This document shows positions 8,291-17,627 of a stretch of DNA of 27,257 bases, piece after piece (the first letter of the stretch is position 1; each line of letters starts with the position of its first letter). This DNA is from Chara braunii (Eukaryota > Streptophyta > Charophyceae > Charales > Characeae): the NCBI GenBank assembly GCA_003427395.1, contig BFEA01000631.1, forward strand, positions 816,769 to 844,025, read 5' to 3'. The notes under the pieces were generated by a model that saw only the letters and a program-made list of their open reading frames with translations, searched no databases and was not told the origin of the DNA. The position numbers and the translations under genes were made by a program.

Positions 8291-8754
8291 TCTTCTGGCA
8301 GCATTTCTGACAGGCAGGCCGTTCGTTCTTACGTTTTGTCGCAGGGCCCCCACGGGCAGCCTGGTGTTGTCCTGCCCTGGCCCCTCCCCAGATGTTTGAA
8401 TACATATACATGTTAGCGCCTCCCACCTGATGTTTTGAATGTATAGACACAAAACGACAGATAGATACATTCCGAGTAATGTGTAGGGAAGCGACGCCCT
8501 ATTACCTGAAGTCGTCTCTTCCTTTGCATTGTTTGCTGGCCAAGTTGAAGATTTGTTTAAGGCGTTATCACTGGAGCACAACTGAGGCCTTCCTGAGTTT
8601 TTTCACTTCTCTGTGGTCGTAATTGGGGCCACATGCATTTAGGCCGGCTCAGAAAGGAGTCATGGAACGCGGAAAGTACGAGTGTGAGTTTCTATTTTTT
8701 TTAACTGTCTTTGTCGTTTTCTCTAAAATCGCAGCAGACATAGTCACATAGGGC
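8291..8754. other. Unassigned intergenic sequence
   Basis: No coding similarity, LTR boundary or RNA gene is recognised here. The ORFs are short and compositionally unremarkable. Confidence 0.3.
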
Positions 8755-8867
8755 CTCGCTCCACTACTCGCCAAATCTGCAAAAAGGAATGAATCTTACC
8801 CTAAAATGTGGAGACGCACATCGCCATAATTTTTGTCTTTTATACATGTGGAGAGTAGTGGAGCGAG
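8755..8867. repeat. Perfect 15-bp inverted repeat with 83-base interior
   Basis: CTCGCTCCACTACTC at 8755-8769 is the exact reverse complement of 8853-8867. The interior is 83 bases. The arms could be the termini of a very small MITE or the stem of a hairpin. No clean target duplication is seen outside them. A related pair of direct repeats (TAACTGTCTTTGTCG near 8702 and TAACTTTCTTTGTCG near 8880) lies outside the two arms. Confidence 0.7.
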
Positions 8868-9183
8868 TGTCATTTCGTTTTAACTTTCTTTGTCGCTTTT
8901 GCAAGGAATATGAGCGAGAGCAATAGACACGAATCCAAGTTGCAAAATCGCGAAGTAGTCCTGATAGTCATGTACCAAGCAGAGAGCACAATGGACCAAG
9001 ATACCATCCAAATAAGAGCAATACAATGAACTTGTATGCCAACGTTGACGCTCTCTGGCCACACCAACACCGTATCCAATGTCGCTCCTAATGTATGGCA
9101 CCCAGCGCCCAGCCTACACTTCTCAGCCTATCTACACCTATCTAAGTTCCGTGCAACTGGATCACATCAAAGTTGAAGACCAG

Positions 9184-10006
9184 TGTACGTGACGTCATCA
9201 CCAATGCCGACCGCCAGCATCCACCAGGTACATTCTCTCTCCTCCCCTCATCCCGGCTTGACTCCCCTCTGTGTGTGCCTTCTACCCGAAGACCATCATC
9301 GCCATCACCTGCAGCCGCACGCTCGGCCCGGCTATGGCCGCTGTGCGCGTGTTGCCCCAGCAGCGCCCTTTCACCTCCTGTGTCCACGTGCGCCCTGGCC
9401 TGCCTGCAGAGCGCAGCCTCGCAAGGCGTAGCAGCAGCGTGGCCGCATTGCCTGCTCAGGCCCGAATGAGGCTGCCTGGGCAAGGCACCTTCCTTTATGG
9501 AAAGTTCGGCCCTGTGTCTGGGAAGTTTCCAGTAGGTTCTAGTCGGGCCCCAGTGTCTGTGCCCAGGCCCACGTCTGCTGTTACGGGCCTGGGCCGTTTT
9601 CAGTTGGGCACATCCAGGCAGCCGTCAAGGCTCCAAGTGTTTGCCGCATTCCCATTGGCTCGTGGAGGTTGTGTGACGACAATGCTGCTTTCTCATTCGT
9701 CCGCGGCCACTGCATGATGTGTCGGCCTCACACTGTGTGTGCCCAGGGCGCAACCAACCGGGGCCCTGGGTTCAACTGTGCATTGCAGCTGTTGCTTCTG
9801 GAGGAGCCAGGAAAGGCTCACGTTGCTTTGTAACCAACTGGTGTGCTGCAACCGTCTGATACCCCACATATGGAAAAATGTTGAAAGGAGGCCTCATGTG
9901 GATATTCAGGCCCGCCTTCACTTAGGGTGGGCACAGTGCTTGCTGGGGGCCACAGCCCAGAACACTTGCATGTCTGTAAGGGCCCCGTGAGGGCTCAATC
10001 CTCGCA
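9184..10006 (-). repeat. LTR of element B (left edge approximate)
   Basis: The right edge is firm. The sequence ends CTCGCA at 10006 and is followed by a polypurine tract and the integrase remnant of element B, so it is the 3' LTR of a minus-strand element. Its last 175 bases match 1-190. The left edge is a guess at the first TG near a GACCAG motif. Near that end it has a palindromic TGACGTCA (9190-9197), a bZIP-type core, and CCACCAGGTA followed by a pyrimidine-rich tract. GC is high from 9290 to 9480, which creates long spurious ORFs on both strands. Confidence 0.65.
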
Positions 10007-10018
10007 TTCCATCCCCCT
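10007..10018 (-). other. Polypurine tract of element B
   Basis: On the minus strand this reads AGGGGGATGGAA and directly abuts the LTR start TGCGAGG. A purine run at this place primes plus-strand DNA synthesis in LTR retrotransposons. Confidence 0.7.
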
Positions 10019-10047
10019 TAGAGCTTCGAAAGTCCGCTGAGATGCTT

Positions 10048-10293
10048 CTACGTAGGTGCTTTCCCCTTCAGTCTTTGTTCGTACTCAGCTACGATCTGAG
10101 GTGCCATTCTGACGAGCTCCTCTCTTGTGAACCAACAATCTTCCTTTGGATCCTTATGATGCCTGAATCTGAGTCGGTACTCCCTCATAGGTTTGGGTGG
10201 TCTTCCCCTGCCCACAGGCTTGGGAACAGGCAAGTCTCTGTGTTCCAAAATGTTGTCGACGTCCACATGGCCATCCATGGTTGGGGGCAGCAT
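10048..10293 (-). pseudogene. Chromodomain-like C-terminus of integrase (element B)
   Basis: An 81-codon open segment. VGRGRPPKPMREYRLRF leads into HHKDPKEDCWFTREELVRMA and then APQIVAEYEQRL. It is clearly related to the tail of element A integrase (the same W-F-x-R-E/D-E-L-x-x-x-AP-x-IV spacing). This is the chromodomain-like tail of a chromovirus integrase. The stop lies 40 bases from the LTR. It is separated from the GPY/F module upstream by a break at about 10300-10390. Confidence 0.8.
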
Positions 10294-10598
10294 CCATCTC
10301 CTTGATGGTAACTGATCTGTCTCAGCGAAGGGTGCAATCTTGGAAGCATGAAATACAGGGTAAGTGCGCAGGTGACCAGGAATTCTTATGACGTACTACC
10401 CACAATATGTAGGACTTCCCAAGGACCGAAATACTGAGGCATTAACTTTCTAGAGATTCTGAATTCCTGACCTGGTTCACTAGGCTTTACCCAGACTCGT
10501 TCTCGTACCTGAAATGTGGATTGTCGTCTGTGTTTGTTCTCAGAGGCAATGATTGCCTGCCAATATTTCCTGATGTGTTTGACAGCCTGATGCAACAA
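10294..10598 (-). pseudogene. Integrase C-terminal DNA-binding module (element B)
   Basis: NKHRRQSTFQVRERVWVKPS followed by SRKLMPQYFGPWEVLHIVG is the integrase C-terminal module. It has the GPY/F motif in the form FGPWEVL. An ATG-started frame covers 10386-10598. The PVFHASK-type linker can be followed in another frame down to about 10300 (TYPVFHASKIAPF), so one frameshift lies near 10385. Confidence 0.75.
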
Positions 10599-10778
10599 CT
10601 TCTCATACTGGACGCCAAACTCTATGGTTCCAGGCGTTGCAGTTGGTTGGTTTTCAGGGAGGAGGAAGTCTAGTGCAGATCTAGGCTTTCACCCCAAATG
10701 TGGCTGATTAGGACTGATGCCGGTGGTGCTGTGTACAGCGTTATTGTACAGGCTGGCAATGAGAGGCAGTTTCTCATC

Positions 10779-11138
10779 CTAGTCATCCTGGCTGGGCTTT
10801 ATATAATGCCTCAGCAAATGTTGCATAACACGGTTCATCTGTTCCACTTGACTGTTGGCTTCGGAATGATTCCCCAAAGTCATTTGAAGTTGACTACCCA
10901 TCTGTTCAGCGGCTTTCTTCCACATCTCACTTGTGAACCGGACATCTCTATGACTAACGATGGTCTTAGGCAGTCCAAAGTCACACACCCAGTTATCCAT
11001 AAACAACTTGATGACGTGTTCGGTCTTGGCCGTCTCTGGCATGGCAATTAGTCTAGCGTACTTAGTGAATCTGGCCACTATAATGTAGATATGCCGCTTG
11101 CCAGTCTTGCTGGTCACGAGAGTGTCCCTGAAACCCAT
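10779..11138 (-). pseudogene. Integrase catalytic core with two catalytic Asp lost (element B)
   Basis: A 119-codon segment aligned by eye to the DDE core. The first catalytic Asp should lie in I-x-V-D-R-F; here it is IYIIVARFTKYA, with Ala at residue 22. The second should be in VSDRD; here it is IVSHRDVRFTS, with His at residue 63. The Glu remains at residue 99 in NSQVEQMNRV, with 35 residues between it and the His, so the spacing is normal. The protein could not join DNA. The damage is by point substitution and differs from that of element A, where the same region was deleted. Confidence 0.85.
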
Positions 11139-11374
11139 GGAGGCACTTTGTCTCGGACCCGCAGGATGGGCAAGGGCTTGAGTTCGCGGCTTGTCCCGCT
11201 GACAGACTTGACCAGTTTGACATACTTTTTTGCATTGTCTAGCATACTAGGCCAGCAGAAACGCTGAACTAAATTAACACTAGTCTTCTTGTAGCCGAAG
11301 TGACACTCGCCGAAAAATAAACGACGCAGAATCTCACTAGATGGAACACAACCTTTTGAACCCTGGCTTTTCAA
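11139..11374 (-). pseudogene. Integrase zinc-binding domain, degenerate (element B)
   Basis: CHFGYKKTSVNLVQRFCWPS followed by MLDNAKKYVKLVKSVS matches the H-H-C-C domain that precedes the integrase core (H-F-G-Y-x-K-T ... F-W-W-P-x-M ... C-x-x-C). The two Cys expected at the end are replaced in KSVSGT. The segment continues directly towards the core in another frame. Confidence 0.7.
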
Positions 11375-11717
11375 GAAAAAGTAACTCGTCCATCCACCAT
11401 CACAAACTCATATGATGCGGCCTTGTCTTGAACCTCTAGTCTGCGTATGATGTCCATCATGACGGGGTCTTCCTTGTAGGCATCCACCATTGATCGAGTA
11501 ACTTCGTCAGATCGGCCAAACTCAGTAATTAGCGCACCTAGGTAATCTGCCCGTTGTGACAGTGCATCAGCAACCTTGTTGTACTCTCCCTTTACATAGT
11601 CCAGCTTGAAGTCATATTGACGACGAGATCAACAAAACCAGTTTTGCTTGCAGTGGAGACCGTACAAAACAACAATTACGACGAGATCAACAGAACTGGT
11701 TTTGCTTGCAGTGGAGA
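11375..11717 (-). pseudogene. RNase H C-terminus and tether, with internal duplication (element B)
   Basis: Reading the minus strand from about 11618, QYDFKLDYVKGEYNKVADAL is followed by SQRADYLGAL. This is the conserved end of gypsy RNase H (the V-A-D-A-L-S-R motif). It then runs EVTRSMVDAYKEDPVMMDII to a stop near 11375. Upstream, LQAKLVLLIS resembles the preceding RNase H segment and is present twice because of the 58-bp-period duplication. No element B coding sequence is recognised beyond 11717. Confidence 0.75.
11620..11717. repeat. Tandem duplication of a 40-bp block, period 58
   Basis: 11620-11659 and 11678-11717 share ACGACGAGATCAACA and TTTTGCTTGCAGTGGAGA, with three mismatches between these blocks and an 18-bp spacer. 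The block is RNase H coding sequence of element B on the minus strand. 58 is not a multiple of three. Confidence 0.85.
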
Positions 11718-12383
11718 GGAGGAGAAGGGCCAGACTGACAACCTATCAAGAGAGACTACGCCCTGATATTTCATATGTGGACAGCAATAGACGCAGCGAT
11801 CATGTTGCGGACACCAACACACTTTCCCGACATGTTCCCTCCGCTGGCCAACGCTATGGCGGGGTGGGAATTGGCTCAGGCCAGGGATTATACTTCTGAC
11901 ATGGCGGTGTACAACAGACTGAAGAGGCAGCTGCAAATTTCCCGCAGAGGGGCCATACTGGGACGAAGGACGGATTATATTGGGCTGTCTCGGTTACGGG
12001 TGCATGATTTTGCCTTCCTTACTATCTTGGTCAATTAGAATAGCGTCTACTGGCATGTTGAGGTCGCTCTCCAGCCACATGACTTTACATGCTTAATCTG
12101 TGAGCCCATGGTACATCTGTTTTATAACTTTTTCTCAATTTGGATCATTCATTCTGTTCAAGGGACGCTGGAGGGACGCTGGACCCGTTTTCCAGCAGGT
12201 GTTGCTCCCCACCAATATAGTGGAGTCCACTGCGAGAGGGTACTGCTGGGGAGCGCTCATATCACGCCCCGCAGGAGTATTCGGCAGAGAAAAAGGGGGA
12301 AAAAAACAGAGCTGGTGGGCTTGGGGGGTGTCCTTAGATAGTTCTGAGGCTGTCATAGGTTAGACGACTTAGGTTAGACCATG
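11718..12383. other. Unassigned region with weak + strand ORFs
   Basis: Open frames on the + strand at 11648-11899 and 11775-12038 encode no family I recognise. The second has a somewhat protein-like composition (HFPDMFPPLANAMAGWELAQ) and ends within a region with no splice or poly(A) context that I can support. The rest, to 12383, shows no gene. Confidence 0.25.
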
Positions 12384-12410
12384 GACTGGGTCACTGTAAT
12401 GAACCCAGTC
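12384..12410. repeat. Small hairpin
   Basis: GACTGGGT (12384-12391) pairs exactly with ACCCAGTC (12403-12410) around an 11-base loop. No T-run follows, so there is no reason to call it a terminator. Confidence 0.6.
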
Positions 12411-12689
12411 TGGAAGGAAACTGGTCAATGTCGAAATACAAGATATCCCAGCTCTTGTCAATGTCTCCAATGATTATGAAATGTGATCTGAACTTTTCTG
12501 AAGTACAATGTCTTGTAACCAGAGGACAAAGCTGATAGGAGGGAGATAAGACTTAGAGGGTGGAAGAGAAAGTATCCATCAATGTCATTGTAGATAGATC
12601 TCCCTCGTAACCCACTCCTCCTTCGAGCATCTCCCCTCTTCCACGTCAGCAAACAGTATCTAAGAGACGAGCCTGACAAGATCCGATCA

Positions 12690-13450
12690 CAGCATAGTGC
12701 CACATAGGCACAGATCTCTCATGAAGTCGTCACAGCAGCGCGCAATGTCGACAGCATCAACCAGGTAAGCTTCCCTCTCTCTCTCACAACCAATCTCACA
12801 GCACTGATCTCCCTCCTCGTCGATACCCCAATCTGTGTCGAAGACAGTGTGGCAAGCGCCACGTCCGCAATCAAGTATACAGGCGGCACCAAGAGCAGAG
12901 AGTCTCCAGCACGCAATGGAGCAATCTCGCGTCGTCGTCACACACAATCCCGGCTTAGTGCCAGCATCAAGCCACAGTCCAGCCAGTGTCGTGCCAGCGT
13001 TGAGCAGCAAATGCAAGACTGAATGTCAACCAACAGGGGCTGGGTCAATAAGTAGTGTTGACGCAGTTGACCAGCTTCTGGTCTCCCAGGTACGAAGGCT
13101 CAGATTGACTCACAGCTGATGGCCTGGATCACGGACAGTTGCAGACCTCCGCTTGGACCAGATTCTGCCTGGATACCTGTGTACAGCCAAGTGTGTGTGT
13201 CTGATCGGTGGCTTGGACTGGGTCCGTGCAGACTTTGACTCGTGAACCTCAATATTCTGAGTTACAGTTGACTTTGGTCAACTGTCGGGCGCAGGGCCTC
13301 TGAAGCCACATTTCGAGCGCCTTGTTTAGCACAGTCTGGTGCAGGGCCTTGCTGCGGCCTGTGGGCGGCCCCTGGCCGACAACTATAGCATATTTGCCAC
13401 AGGTTATTGCATTCGTAGACGCTGCCTGTGGGAGCTTAGGGAGCATCAAA
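12690..13450. repeat. Probable LTR-like sequence (edges unknown)
   Basis: It resembles the LTRs of elements A and B in layout. GACAGCATCAACCAGGTAAG (12749-12769 region) followed by a CTCTCTCTC tract parallels CGCCAGCATCCACCAGGTAC in the family B LTR. It is followed by several hundred bases of mixed-composition, non-coding sequence with GACTC/GGACC words like those in LTR A. I see no flanking coding region and no clear TG/CA ends, so this may be a decayed solo LTR. Confidence 0.35.
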
Positions 13451-13602
13451 TGTTAATTAAGAACCAGAACAGAAAATGTCATATCACTTGATATAAGTGG
13501 AATTTCATTCATATAATCATATTTTTCTATGCATAAAATCAAGAAAATTGAATAAAATAATCATTGTATGAAATCAATTTAAATGTATTTGTATTTTATT
13601 AT

Positions 13603-13610
13603 GCTTTTAG
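13603..13610. repeat. Left target-site duplication of hAT-like element
   Basis: GCTTTTAG. It matches GTTTTTAG at 14381-14388 with one difference. Eight bases is the duplication length typical of hAT transposons. Confidence 0.75.
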
Positions 13611-13725
13611 CATGGCAACCGGCCGGACGTCTGGACCGGAATCTGGACGGTCCGGTTGTCTGGGTATGGGTCCGGTGTCTGGTCCGGTAGGTCTGGATTG
13701 GGCCCAATTTTGAAAAATTCGAATT

Positions 13726-13778
13726 TTTTTTGGGGGTGTCCTAGGACGTTTTTCGGGTCCTAGGCCGCCCCCAAAAAA
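13726..13778. repeat. Hairpin with 22-bp arms inside the hAT-like element
   Basis: The arms are 13726-13747 and 13757-13778. Both contain T6G5 or its complement and the exact inner pairing CCTAGGAC/GTCCTAGG, with two mismatched positions between. The loop is nine bases. Transcribed from either strand, it would form a stable stem. Confidence 0.8.
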
Positions 13779-13935
13779 TGGCCCCGGTATTTTTTGGTCC
13801 TTTCAAGGCCTACCGGACGCCGCCAGACACCTCCAACAGCTCCCTCTGCTGAGTCCGATTCCGAAAATGAAGCGCTGCCTGCAAAGCACCGCAGAACATC
13901 AAGCTAGAGAGAGAGAGAGAGAGATGATATTGGTC

Positions 13936-13983
13936 AGATCTGAGATCCTGTCTTAGATCCGGTCCTGACCGGATCTCAGATCT
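13936..13983. repeat. Nested inverted repeat inside the hAT-like element
   Basis: AGATCTGAGATCC (13936-13948) pairs with GGATCTCAGATCT (13971-13983). Nested with it, GATCCGGTC and GACCGGATC (13956-13975) form a second perfect palindrome. The two structures compete for the same right-hand bases. Confidence 0.85.
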
Positions 13984-14380
13984 GTTCTTACGCAGATCTG
14001 AATAACTTAACAGTTCGAATTTTCAATTTTCATATGAATATGAATTAGAAAGTCAAAGTTCTGTTTTTTTCTGATTTTCGTACTCTTTTCTGAAGTGACT
14101 TGGGATTGGTCTGTTGAGAACTGGTTTCAAGTGTCGTGTGAGCCTTTGTGAATGTCTGTGACAGTATTGACTCTATTGAGCAGTCAAGTTGTGAATAGTG
14201 AAAGACAGTAAGCTGTGGACTGCTTATTACTAATGTTTTTTTTTTTTCCCCGTTCGGACATTTTTGCGTCTGGTGTACCGGTCCGGACTGTCCGGGTCCG
14301 GTCCTGTCCGGTTGTCCGGTGCCTGTCCGGATTACCGGACGTCTGGACCAGTCCTCGGTCCGGGGTCCGCGGTTGCCATG

Positions 14381-14388
14381 GTTTTTAG
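14381..14388. repeat. Right target-site duplication of hAT-like element
   Basis: GTTTTTAG, directly after the terminal GGTTGCCATG. It pairs with GCTTTTAG at 13603-13610. Confidence 0.75.
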
Positions 14389-15180
14389 TAACTTTTTTAC
14401 TTGAATCAAGTTGAATGATTAAATTAGAAGAAAAGGCATTTGGGGTCTACTTACGGGGCCTGTAGAGAAAAGGTCACACCCGTGTCCAATGTACCTGGAC
14501 GACAACGCTGATCCGAACGTGCAGGGCGGAATGGGACATCCTGCTCAGAGCTGATCCGTGCGATGGCTGTCCATTTAGCTCAAAGTCCTGAGTGGTAGAC
14601 ACTGGGCGGTGCACTGGGAGAACTGAAGAAAAAGGGGTGAGTGGGGACTTGTGAGGAGGAAACCCCACCTTCCCAACCCCTTCGCCCAAAATAGAAGAAG
14701 AAAAGGACCTCACCTGTGTCTCAGATGTCGCACAAGTAGAACTTGTGGTCTTGCCACAAGAAGACTGTGATATGTGAGTCATGTGAGAAGAAATGTGTAA
14801 CATGTGATGAAGAAGAAGCAGAAGAGGAAAGAAGGAAACTTACCATTTGGCGCCTCAAGGGGGTGATTGAGGCGAACACGGTGTTTTTCTGTTTCAAATT
14901 TCAATGTGTGTGGTCAATGTGCAGATGATGCAATGCACGCAAATATGTGGAAGGCTGCCCATCGTACGCGGGCCAAATGTGTCTGGCTTAACTCCTTGTT
15001 TTTTGTTTTTTTTTTTTCAAAAAACAGAACCTTATGGTTCTGGCTCCTCTTCCATTCTGGGGAGCATCAGTCCGGTTCCTATTCCACCGGCAAGTCAAAG
15101 GTAATACATATGGGACTCCCACACACTCTTCTCCTTTACGGTAGGAAAGCCCAAGGGACGGCATTGATTGCTTCCTGACA
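14389..15180. other. Unassigned region
   Basis: A + strand open frame at 14743-14928 contains two C-x-x-C pairs (CESCEKKCVTC) and a Glu run. It has no recognised fold and sits in low-complexity GAAGAA sequence, so I do not call a gene. A T-rich run at about 14999-15017 could be the poly(A) tail of the minus-strand LINE, which would make about 15018-15828 its 3' untranslated region. No target duplication was found to confirm this. Confidence 0.25.
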
Positions 15181-15828
15181 GAAGGATGTACCTCCCCTCA
15201 CCCCTGCATAAGTAATCCTGGACTACTCCAGGATTTGGTTGCTGCGTTACTTATTGTGAAACTGGAGACTTTCCCTCTAGTTTGCACCTTTTTAGGTCTG
15301 TACCCCCTATGAATTGGAAGACAGCATTTTGAGACTGTGACCTGACAAAGGGTGGTTTGTGTCTAAGTGGAGGCAGGAGCTTGTGGGATTTGGGCTGGTC
15401 TGGTTAGGGGCTTAGGTGTTGGTCTGGGGCGATGGGTTCGGAGCTCAGGACGCCTGGTGGCTGGGCGAGGGGAAGGAGTTTGCTGGGATGTGTATTTATG
15501 AGTGTGTTGGTTCCTCGTGTGTGGGGGGGGTGTTTCTGGGGTTGAGGTGTTTGGGTGGAGGGAGGCTTTGGCGGGGTTGGGGTAGCAAGGCGGTGTGAGA
15601 GATGGGCTATGTGAGGTGGATGTGGTGGTTGCTGGAGGGATTGTACGGGGTGGGTGGAGTTTGTTTAGTTAGGGTTAGTTGGAGGAGGGGTTAGTGGTTA
15701 TATTTGGAGGGTAGGATTAGAGTTACTGCATGAGGGGGGGAGGATTAGCCAGTTTTTGAGGGTGAGTGCTGTCTTTGATTGTGCCTAGTTGTCCTGATCC
15801 TAGTTTTAGTGCCGTGAATTTTTTTATT
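15181..15828 (-). other. Probable 3' untranslated region of the LINE
   Basis: Strongly G- and T-rich on the + strand, hence C/A-rich on the LINE strand, with almost no C on + between about 15400 and 15780. No protein is encoded. It directly follows the last LINE codon and has the same strand bias as the presumed LINE 5' untranslated region. Confidence 0.4.
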
Positions 15829-17627
15829 ACTTCAGCTTTCTTGTCCGGTGTATTGCGTAGTTGTTTTTTTTTTTTTTTTCCACACGACGTGTAATTCTGT
15901 TTCTATTATATGTTTCATAGTAATGACAGGGTTCTCGCGGTTGGTGGGGTGATCCTCAAAGGTTTTGTCGCATCTTCTTTTCCACAGTCCCCAAAGGATT
16001 CCTTTCCTGATTAGGGAGAAGAAGAAAGCATACTTCACACCAAGAGTCTTGTTTTGTTTTGTTCTCTCTACTGTGTCTTTGTGCCACTTCACGGGGACTG
16101 CCCTGAAAGCTATCAGCCATCTTAGGCGGGCTAGTTTCTTTGGCCGAGTGCAGAAGATTGATGGCCATGGTGGGGTTATTTGACATTCGGCTAGTGTGTT
16201 CTCTTCTTTTGTCCACCTTTTTTGTAGGGTGTTGGTTATCGAGTTGGGTTTTGAGAAGAGAAGCTAGCCTAGTTTTGGTTTGTAGTTGGTTAACTTGTGT
16301 ATACTTAATATGGAAGAGGTGCTATTAGGAGTACTCCAGGACCATTCTGTTGGATCTATTCTAGTTCCTGTATACTTTATTGTGGCTTAAAGACCATGTC
16401 TCTGTCTCCTTCGACGACCCTTATTCTTCTTAGAGAGCTTATTATGATTGATGCTTCGGCTCTGCTCTCTTTGTTGAGGTAGCTTGATGGGTTGCCTGGC
16501 TCGTCGAGGGTGAAGATATCACGGCATATCCATTTTTTGTTTTGGGGTTCATAGGCTTTAAATTTCAGGAGTTCCAATATCATCTGCTTTTTCGTTATTA
16601 TGGCCCAATCGTTGTCCTGCCATTTTTGTTTCGAACTTAGTAGTCGCCTCCATTCTATTGGAGTGCTCTCGATGATCTGATTTATGGATGATTGGAGGTG
16701 GTGTGTACCCTTCAGTATTGGTCTCAGATCTTTCGTTGATTTCCAAGCATTGGAGGTCTCCTCCCAAAGGTGTTTAATTTGCCATATTCCTTTTTCTAAC
16801 CAATGACCCCACTTGGCCTCCGTTGTGGAGAGAGGGAAAGATTCCCCTTTTTCGTTTTTGATCCAAGGGTTTCCGAAGAGGGGTTGTCTGAGGACTTAGT
16901 CTCTTCTTTTGGGACCAATTCTGTTTTCTAGGAATATGTTTCTCCAAATGTGAAGGATATGGGCCCAGTGGCACTTAGGGGGGTCATTATTGTGTGCATC
17001 GTCGAGGGGGAGATGTGGGTTTTGGTTTCTTTTTCTTTTGGGAAGTGGCCAATGGTTGTTGTAGATCCAGAAAAGTCCTGACATGTTGTTCGGGGATTTG
17101 AATGGAGCTAACTCCCTGATGTGGTTGAGGGCAAGGGGAGCCTAGTGAGTTCTGTTCTGGAGGGAAATTCTCAAAATCCACTTGACTTGGAGGGCTTGGA
17201 TCTGGCAAGCTAGTTCTAGGAGGCTCAATCCACCTTTGGCTTTAGGTTGGGTAATTGTTTGCCAGGACACCTTGTGAATGAAGGGATGGTTGTCGGGTTT
17301 GCCTGAGCAGAGGAAGGCCGCTGTCCTTTTTGTGATTTGGCCTTGGAAGTCTTCTGATGGGAACCATATGGAGGTAGCGTATCGCATCATGGCTAGGACA
17401 AAGTTATTCAAGGCTAGGACTCTACCTAAGAGCGATGAGTGGACGCCTTTCCATGTGTGCATTATGTTGATCATGGAGGATAGTAGAGACGCGACCGATG
17501 TGTTATGGTTCCCTTTTGCGGTTAAATTAATTCCTAGGAAGCGGATCGGGGTGGATAGATCTGACCAGCGCAACCCTTTCTGGAGATAGTTCTGTGGGAG
17601 GGGGGATTTCCGAGAACCACCAACCAA
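15829..17627 (-). pseudogene. LINE ORF2 C-terminal region
   Basis: The first 160 codons (17627-17142) contain the segment that usually follows the thumb in plant LINEs: LSTPIRFLGINLTAKGN, then HTWKGVHSSLLGRVLALNNF, then HKVSWQTITQPKAKGGLSLL. It becomes frameshifted after 17142. Fragments such as CHWAHILHIWRNIFLENRIG (about 16960-16905) and LIRKGILWGLWKRRCDKTFE (about 16020-15950) occupy the place of the zf-RVT region. Its Cys/His pattern is not clear here. The last codons run through an A-rich stretch (Lys run near 15870). This is inferred from position and family layout. Confidence 0.65.

Larger units (their letters stand above)
13611..14380. mobile_element. Non-autonomous hAT-like DNA transposon (MITE), 770 bp
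   Basis: The element begins CATGGCAACCG and ends with its exact inverse CGGTTGCCATG, an 11-bp perfect terminal inverted repeat. It is flanked by an 8-bp duplication with one mismatch, in AT-rich DNA. No transposase ORF is present. Both subterminal regions are packed with TCCGG/CCGGA words (five on the left within 90 bp, eight on the right within 110 bp). These resemble the repeated transposase-binding motifs of hAT elements. Inside are two strong hairpins (13726-13778 and 13936-13983) and a GA microsatellite (13906-13924). The hAT assignment rests on TSD length, TIR length and subterminal repeats. Confidence 0.75.

Noticed and set aside
9142-9717. Long ORFs on both strands in GC-rich sequence
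   Set aside because: They lie in the LTR of element B, open on both strands because stops are rare in GC-rich DNA, and resemble no family.
14743-14928. C-x-x-C containing small + strand ORF as a zinc-ribbon gene
   Set aside because: Short, partly low complexity, no fold or context to support it.
15660-15690. TTAGGGTTAG as telomere-like repeat
   Set aside because: Only one and a half units in G/T-rich sequence; no array.
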